In this document: positions 6,709 through 11,355 of the stretch, piece after piece
How the letters are laid out: every line of letters starts with the position of its first letter
How positions within the stretch are numbered: position 1 is the stretch's first letter
NCBI GenBank assembly: GCA_012513125.1
Contig: JAAZCS010000063.1
Coordinates: 1-11,355 of the forward strand
Source: Treponema sp.
Lineage (GTDB): Bacteria; Spirochaetota; Spirochaetia; Treponematales; Treponemataceae
Length of the DNA stretch: 11,355 bases
Direction of reading: 5' to 3'
Notes under the pieces: generated by a model
The model's database searches: none
Told to the model about the DNA's origin: nothing
What the model saw: only the letters and a program-made list of their open reading frames with translations
Position numbers and translations under genes: made by a program

Positions 6709-9700
6709 ATGTACCGTTTATATGTAGAAAGAAAAGCAGGCTTTGACAACGAAGCGAAGCGTATTTATTCAGAAATTACTGGTTTTTTGGGAATTGCCGT
6801 AGTTACAGCAGTTCGTTATTTTAATCGTTATGATATTGAAAACATCAGCGATGAAGTAGTAAAGATTGCTGCAGGAAGAATATTTTCCGAAGCGCAAATT
6901 GATTATTGTACATTCGACTCTTTGCCCGCAGAAAAGAATGCAGTACAAATTATTTGGGAATACTTGCCCGGTCAATACGATCAAAGAGCCGATAGTGCAG
7001 AGCAGTGCATCCAAATATTGCGTGCCGGTCTTGATAGTGTAAAAAAATGTTCAGAAAATCCAGTTGTACGCTGTGCAAAAATAGTACTTTTATCTGGTTC
7101 AGTAACAGAAAGTGAAATTTCAAAAATCAAAAATTATTTAATAAATCCAGTTGATTCAAGATTAACTGATGAAAAAAAACCTGATACATTGAAACTAAAA
7201 TCTGAAATTCCAGAAGATATCCCTTTTGTTGAAGGATTTATTTCTTGGAATGATAAAAAGCTTGAAGAATATCGCTCTCAAATGGGTCTTGCGATGGATT
7301 TACCAGATATGAAATTTCTTCAAGATTATTTTAAAGGTGAAAAAAGAGATCCTTCAGAAACAGAAATCCGTGTTCTAGATACATATTGGTCTGATCATTG
7401 TCGTCATACAACTTTTCTTACAGAGTTAAAGAGTATTGAGATTGAAAATGGTCCATATGCTTCCATATTTAAAAAATCATTAGAAAACTATAAGGAAATG
7501 CGTGCAGATTTGTATGCAGGCAGAAAAGATAAACCTGTAAACTTGATGGATATGGCTGTAATTGGCATGAAATATCTGAAAAAACATGGAAAGCTTGAAG
7601 ATATGGAAGTATCAGAAGAAAACAATGCTTGTTCAGTTTATATTGATGTTCATTATACGACAGATGAAAATGGCAAAAAAATAGAAAAAGATAATCCTAA
7701 AGCTACAGAAAGATGGTTAATGATGTTCAAAAACGAAACTCATAATCACCCAACAGAAATAGAACCTTTTGGTGGTGCTGCAACTTGTTTAGGTGGAGCT
7801 ATACGAGATCCATTAAGTGGCAGATCTTGGGTTTATCAGTCAATGAGAATTACTGGAGCAAGTGATCCAACTGTTCCTTTGTCTCAAACTTTGAAAGGAA
7901 AATTACCACAACTGAAAATAGTTCGTGAAGCTTCTCAAGGATTTTCATCATATGGAAACCAAATTGGACTTACAACAGGACAAGTTGAAGAAATTTATCA
8001 TCCTGGATATGTTGCAAAAAGAATGGAACTTGGTGCAGTAATTGCAGCCGCTCCTCTTGATACAGTTGTCCGCGAAAGACCTGAATGCGGTGATATAATT
8101 ATTCTTTTGGGTGGCGGAACTGGAAGAGATGGAATTGGCGGTGCTACTGGTTCTTCAAAAGTTCATACTGTAAAATCAGTTTCAACAGCTGCTGCAGAAG
8201 TCCAAAAAGGAAACGCAGTTGAGGAAAGAAAAATTCAACGTTTATTCCGCAACAAAGATGTAAGTTTGATGATTCGCCGTTGTAACGATTTTGGTGCTGG
8301 CGGAGTTTCTGTTGCAGTTGGAGAATTGGCACCAGGATTGGATATCAATCTTGATAATGTTCCAAAAAAATATGATGGTTTGAACGGAACAGAACTTGCA
8401 ATTTCAGAAAGTCAAGAAAGAATGGCTGTTGTTGTAAGAAAAAATGATGTTGAAAGATTTATAAAAGAAGCAAATAAAGAAAACTTGCAGGCGGTAGTTG
8501 TTGCAACTGTAACGGATACTAATCGATTGGTTATGAAATGGCGTGGAAAAACAATTGTAGATATTTCACGTGATTTCTTGGATGCAGCAGGTGCTCATCA
8601 TGAAGCAGATGCATTTATTGAAAGTCCAACCGAACAGTCAAAGTCTCCGCTAGTAAATCCTTTGCAAAGTGTACAGAATGCATTAAACGAAGAAATTAAA
8701 TGTGAAAAATGTTGCGAGCGAAATTTGCAAAATGCATGGCTTTCAAATATAAATGATTTAGCTTGTTGTTCTCAGCGAGGTCTTGGCGAACGTTTTGACG
8801 GTTCAATTGGAGCTTCAACAGTATTGTTCCCTTATGGTGGAAAATATCAAAATACACCAGAAGCCGGAATGTCCGCTAAAATACCAGTTGTTTCACCTCG
8901 TGAAACTTCAACTGCCAGTTTGATGGCTTATGGATTTGATCCACGCGTTGGTGAATGGTCACCTTGGCATGGTGCTCAAACCTCAGTTTTATCATCATTG
9001 GCAAAAATAACTTGTATTGGTGGAAAGGCACGCGATTCAAGATTATCTTTCCAAGAGTTCTTTGGAAGAGCCGTTAACAAAAAAACTTGGGGTTATCCGG
9101 CAGCAGCTTTGCTTGGTTCTATTGATGCTCAAATTGCATGTGGAACTGCATCTATAGGTGGAAAAGACAGTATGAGTGGAACTTTTGAAGATATAAATGT
9201 TCCACATACACTTGTTTCTTTTGCTGTAGGTCATGATGATGCTAAAAATGTTACAAGCGGATCTTTCAAACAAGTAGGTGACAATGTTTTCTTAGTAAAA
9301 ACACCTTATTCAAAAGAACTTGCACCTGATTTTGATACATTCTTACAAAATAGTGACGTTTTATATAAATTGAACAAAGAAGCAAAAATAAGTGCAATGT
9401 ATCCTGTTTGTGCAGGCGGAATTGCTGAAGCTGTAACAAAAATGGCTTTGGGAAATATGATTGGACTTGAAATTGATAATATTCCTGTATCTGCTACATC
9501 ATCAGTAAAAGAAAATGGTACTGTAGAAGATTTATTCACTCCACTTTACGGTTCAATACTTGTTGAAACAAAAGAAGATTTATCAAATATTCCAGATTTT
9601 GTTGAAAATTCTGTAGTAAAAATTGGTAAAACTATTGGTGAAAAAGTAATTTCCTTAAAAAATGTAAAATATCAGAATTTCACAATAAATAAGGAAATCG

Positions 9701-10713
9701 CGTTGAATGACATGTTGAATAAATGGAATGAAAAATTAGAAAAAGTATTCCCTTCAACAAGTGATAGCAAAGACAAGAATGAATATCCTGCATTTGCAAT
9801 GGCAGAACATGAATCTCTAAGCAAAATACGCAAAAATCCAATATACAATACTCTTTCTGCAAAACCAAAAGTTCTTCTTCCTGTTTTCCCTGGAACAAAC
9901 TGCGAATTTGATATGGCAAGAGCATTTAATTTAGCTGGTGGAAATACAAAAATTATTGTTCTTAGAAATAAAAATCCTCAAATGCTAGAAGAAAGCTTGG
10001 CTGAATTTGAAAAAGAACTTAAAGATACTCAGATTTTGGCTTTATCTGGTGGTTTTTCAGCAGGGGATGAACCAGATGGTTCTGCAAAATTTATTGCCAA
10101 TGTATTGAAAGCCGGAAAAGTTTCTGAAGAAGTAATGAATCTTTTAAAGAAAAGAGACGGACTTGTTCTTGGAATTTGCAACGGCTTCCAAGCTCTTGTA
10201 AAAACAGGTCTTGCACCTTATGGTGAATTTAGAGAAATGACTTCTGATATGCCAACATTAACATACAATAAAATTGGTCGCCATATTTCAAGAATTGTTA
10301 GAACTCGAATTGTTTCCGCTGTTAGTCCTTGGTCACTTCATCCTTCTGTAATTGACGCACGTAATCACTTGATTGCTATATCTCACGGAGAAGGCAGATT
10401 TGTTGTAAGTGAAGACATGGCAAAAACATTATTCAAAAATGGACAAGTATTTAGTCAATATGTAGATGAATTTGGGAAACCAGCTTCTTTAGAGCCAGAT
10501 AATCCAAACGGTTCAGCATATGCAATAGAAGGAATTACTTCATTGGATGGACATGTTCTTGGAAAAATGGGACACAGTGAACGCGGAATCGGAATAGAGA
10601 CAAATGGTGCTTCTTTGGATTTATTCAAAAATGTCGGTGGAAATCCTCTAATAAATGATAACGAAACAACTTGTGAAAATCTTTTTGTTGCAGGAGTTAG
10701 TTACTTTAAATAA
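6709..10713 (+). CDS. purL: Phosphoribosylformylglycinamidine synthase, large single-chain form (FGAM synthase)
   Basis: Cytosolic enzyme of de novo purine synthesis that makes FGAM from FGAR, glutamine and ATP. The 1334 residues combine a PurS-like N-terminal domain (about 1-150), a linker carrying SDHCRHTTF (about 228-236), two tandem synthase halves and a C-terminal class I glutaminase (about 1053-1334). Key motifs are HNHPTEIEPFGG (345-356), ISESQERM (565-572) and GGKDSMS (817-823). Glutaminase residues are the nucleophile C1157 in GICNGFQ, with H1289 and E1291 in MGHSER. The MGHSER ending and overall style recall the Clostridium/Bacteroides type of large PurL more than the enterobacterial one. 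I chose the ATG at 6709 because the family pattern begins MYRLYVERKAGFD. The in-frame ATG at 6679 would add ten hydrophobic residues encoded by the promoter spacer and -10 box. No Shine-Dalgarno precedes either ATG, consistent with leaderless translation. No purine riboswitch is visible. The next gene follows with zero spacing. Confidence 0.96.
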   Translation: MYRLYVERKAGFDNEAKRIYSEITGFLGIAVVTAVRYFNRYDIENISDEVVKIAAGRIFSEAQIDYCTFDSLPAEKNAVQIIWEYLPGQYDQRADSAEQCIQILRAGLDSVKKCSENPVVRCAKIVLLSGSVTESEISKIKNYLINPVDSRLTDEKKPDTLKLKSEIPEDIPFVEGFISWNDKKLEEYRSQMGLAMDLPDMKFLQDYFKGEKRDPSETEIRVLDTYWSDHCRHTTFLTELKSIEIENGPYASIFKKSLENYKEMRADLYAGRKDKPVNLMDMAVIGMKYLKKHGKLEDMEVSEENNACSVYIDVHYTTDENGKKIEKDNPKATERWLMMFKNETHNHPTEIEPFGGAATCLGGAIRDPLSGRSWVYQSMRITGASDPTVPLSQTLKGKLPQLKIVREASQGFSSYGNQIGLTTGQVEEIYHPGYVAKRMELGAVIAAAPLDTVVRERPECGDIIILLGGGTGRDGIGGATGSSKVHTVKSVSTAAAEVQKGNAVEERKIQRLFRNKDVSLMIRRCNDFGAGGVSVAVGELAPGLDINLDNVPKKYDGLNGTELAISESQERMAVVVRKNDVERFIKEANKENLQAVVVATVTDTNRLVMKWRGKTIVDISRDFLDAAGAHHEADAFIESPTEQSKSPLVNPLQSVQNALNEEIKCEKCCERNLQNAWLSNINDLACCSQRGLGERFDGSIGASTVLFPYGGKYQNTPEAGMSAKIPVVSPRETSTASLMAYGFDPRVGEWSPWHGAQTSVLSSLAKITCIGGKARDSRLSFQEFFGRAVNKKTWGYPAAALLGSIDAQIACGTASIGGKDSMSGTFEDINVPHTLVSFAVGHDDAKNVTSGSFKQVGDNVFLVKTPYSKELAPDFDTFLQNSDVLYKLNKEAKISAMYPVCAGGIAEAVTKMALGNMIGLEIDNIPVSATSSVKENGTVEDLFTPLYGSILVETKEDLSNIPDFVENSVVKIGKTIGEKVISLKNVKYQNFTINKEIALNDMLNKWNEKLEKVFPSTSDSKDKNEYPAFAMAEHESLSKIRKNPIYNTLSAKPKVLLPVFPGTNCEFDMARAFNLAGGNTKIIVLRNKNPQMLEESLAEFEKELKDTQILALSGGFSAGDEPDGSAKFIANVLKAGKVSEEVMNLLKKRDGLVLGICNGFQALVKTGLAPYGEFREMTSDMPTLTYNKIGRHISRIVRTRIVSAVSPWSLHPSVIDARNHLIAISHGEGRFVVSEDMAKTLFKNGQVFSQYVDEFGKPASLEPDNPNGSAYAIEGITSLDGHVLGKMGHSERGIGIETNGASLDLFKNVGGNPLINDNETTCENLFVAGVSYFK

Positions 10714-11355
10714 ATGAAGAAAAAAGCCTTTTTATTCTTGTTTATATTAACGATTCTCTTAATTGGTTGTAATAATAGGAATGCATTCGGTTGCTATACA
10801 ACGCTTGAATCTGCTTCGAAGAATGCAAACAGAAAAGATCAGGAAATTTTAGTTTTAGTGTCTAATGATGACAATATTTCTATTTCAAATTTTCTACAAT
10901 ATTTCTACCCAAATTTTACAATTGTTCAGATTAGTGAGGCAAACAAAGGAAATATTTTACTGTCTAATTTGAACATTTCCTCTTTGCCAAAATTAAGCCT
11001 TTACACAAAAGAAGGTTATTTCGCTTTTGATTTTACAGTTGAAGAAAAATTAATAAATGAAGAATTAATGAATCAGTATATAAAAAAACAAGATGCGTTA
11101 AATCAACTGAAAGCGTTAATTAAAAGAACAGAAAAAGGCTCGAATCTTCAGCGAATTCAGGCAATAGAGGAACTTTACTCAAAAATGGAACCTGAATATC
11201 GATTTTCGCTAAAAAAATTGATTGAAAAAGTTCCATCTCTTGATAGAAAAAATGAATCAGCTCTTGTAAAAAAATATGTAATTGAAAATGCAAATTTGAC
11301 TGCCCAAAATTATTTATTAAGCAAAGAAAGTAAAAAAGCTGCCAACGTTTATGAA
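10714..11355 (+). CDS. Predicted lipoprotein, possible thioredoxin-like domain (3'-truncated by window edge)
   Basis: The frame stays open for 214 codons to the right edge, so the C-terminus is unseen. It opens with a classical lipoprotein signal: MKKK, a hydrophobic stretch (5-17) and LLIGC, with lipidation expected at C19, placing the protein in the envelope. Residues about 28-105 (ESASKNANRKDQEILVLVSN, then YPNFTIVQIS, then SLPKLSLYTKEGYFAFDF) resemble the order of elements in thioredoxin-fold proteins. No CXXC follows the first strand, where the redox motif would sit, so redox activity is unlikely; this fold reading is by eye. From about 110 on it is charged and helical, perhaps heading into TPR-like repeats (ending KAANVYE). 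The start directly abuts the purL stop (TAAATG), and the nearest AGGAG (10692-10696) is 17 nt upstream, so it probably relies on coupling to purL translation. The exact function is not recognised. Confidence 0.8.
   Translation, partial: MKKKAFLFLFILTILLIGCNNRNAFGCYTTLESASKNANRKDQEILVLVSNDDNISISNFLQYFYPNFTIVQISEANKGNILLSNLNISSLPKLSLYTKEGYFAFDFTVEEKLINEELMNQYIKKQDALNQLKALIKRTEKGSNLQRIQAIEELYSKMEPEYRFSLKKLIEKVPSLDRKNESALVKKYVIENANLTAQNYLLSKESKKAANVYE

Noticed and set aside
1..11355. Mobile elements, CRISPR arrays, tRNA or other RNA genes, defence systems
   Set aside because: No transposase, integrase, terminal repeats, regular repeat-spacer pattern or cloverleaf was seen; the gene content is housekeeping.

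Overview
The window is a gene-dense, AT-rich stretch of bacterial chromosome with every gene on the + strand. A bacterial V/A-type ATPase operon next to methionine aminopeptidase and HtrA genes, low GC, and a spirochaete-like lipoprotein signal (LIGC lipobox) point to a Treponema-like spirochaete, probably a commensal or gut type that can make purines de novo. This placement is inferred from gene content and protein flavour; no rRNA or other marker is present.

Region 1 (1-4853) reads as one long operon. It holds the 3' half of the V-ATPase catalytic A subunit, the complete B and D subunits, a degenerate universal stress protein, a J-domain protein with a helical C-terminal part, and type I methionine aminopeptidase. 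Junctions are extremely tight: a 1-bp overlap, a 2-bp gap, two gaps of exactly 0 bp, then 15 bp with a good Shine-Dalgarno. No I or K membrane subunit genes follow D, so the membrane sector must be encoded upstream or elsewhere.

Region 2 (4854-6627) is a 156-bp leader rich in inverted repeats, a complete two-PDZ HtrA/Deg serine protease, and a strong intrinsic terminator. The leader contains mutually exclusive hairpins and a short stretch complementary to the htrA Shine-Dalgarno.

Region 3 (6628-11355) starts with a well-formed sigma-70-type promoter whose expected +1 falls on the purL ATG, so purL is probably translated from a leaderless mRNA. PurL is the large single-chain FGAM synthase. 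It is followed with zero spacing by a lipoprotein gene that runs off the window; its mature N-terminal part resembles a thioredoxin-like domain without CXXC.

Functionally, the first two regions combine ion-motive-force machinery with cytosolic (J-protein, MetAP) and envelope (HtrA) protein quality control, and the third is purine biosynthesis. I found no mobile element, CRISPR array, RNA gene or defence island. The most interesting signals are regulatory: the leaderless purL start and the structured htrA leader.
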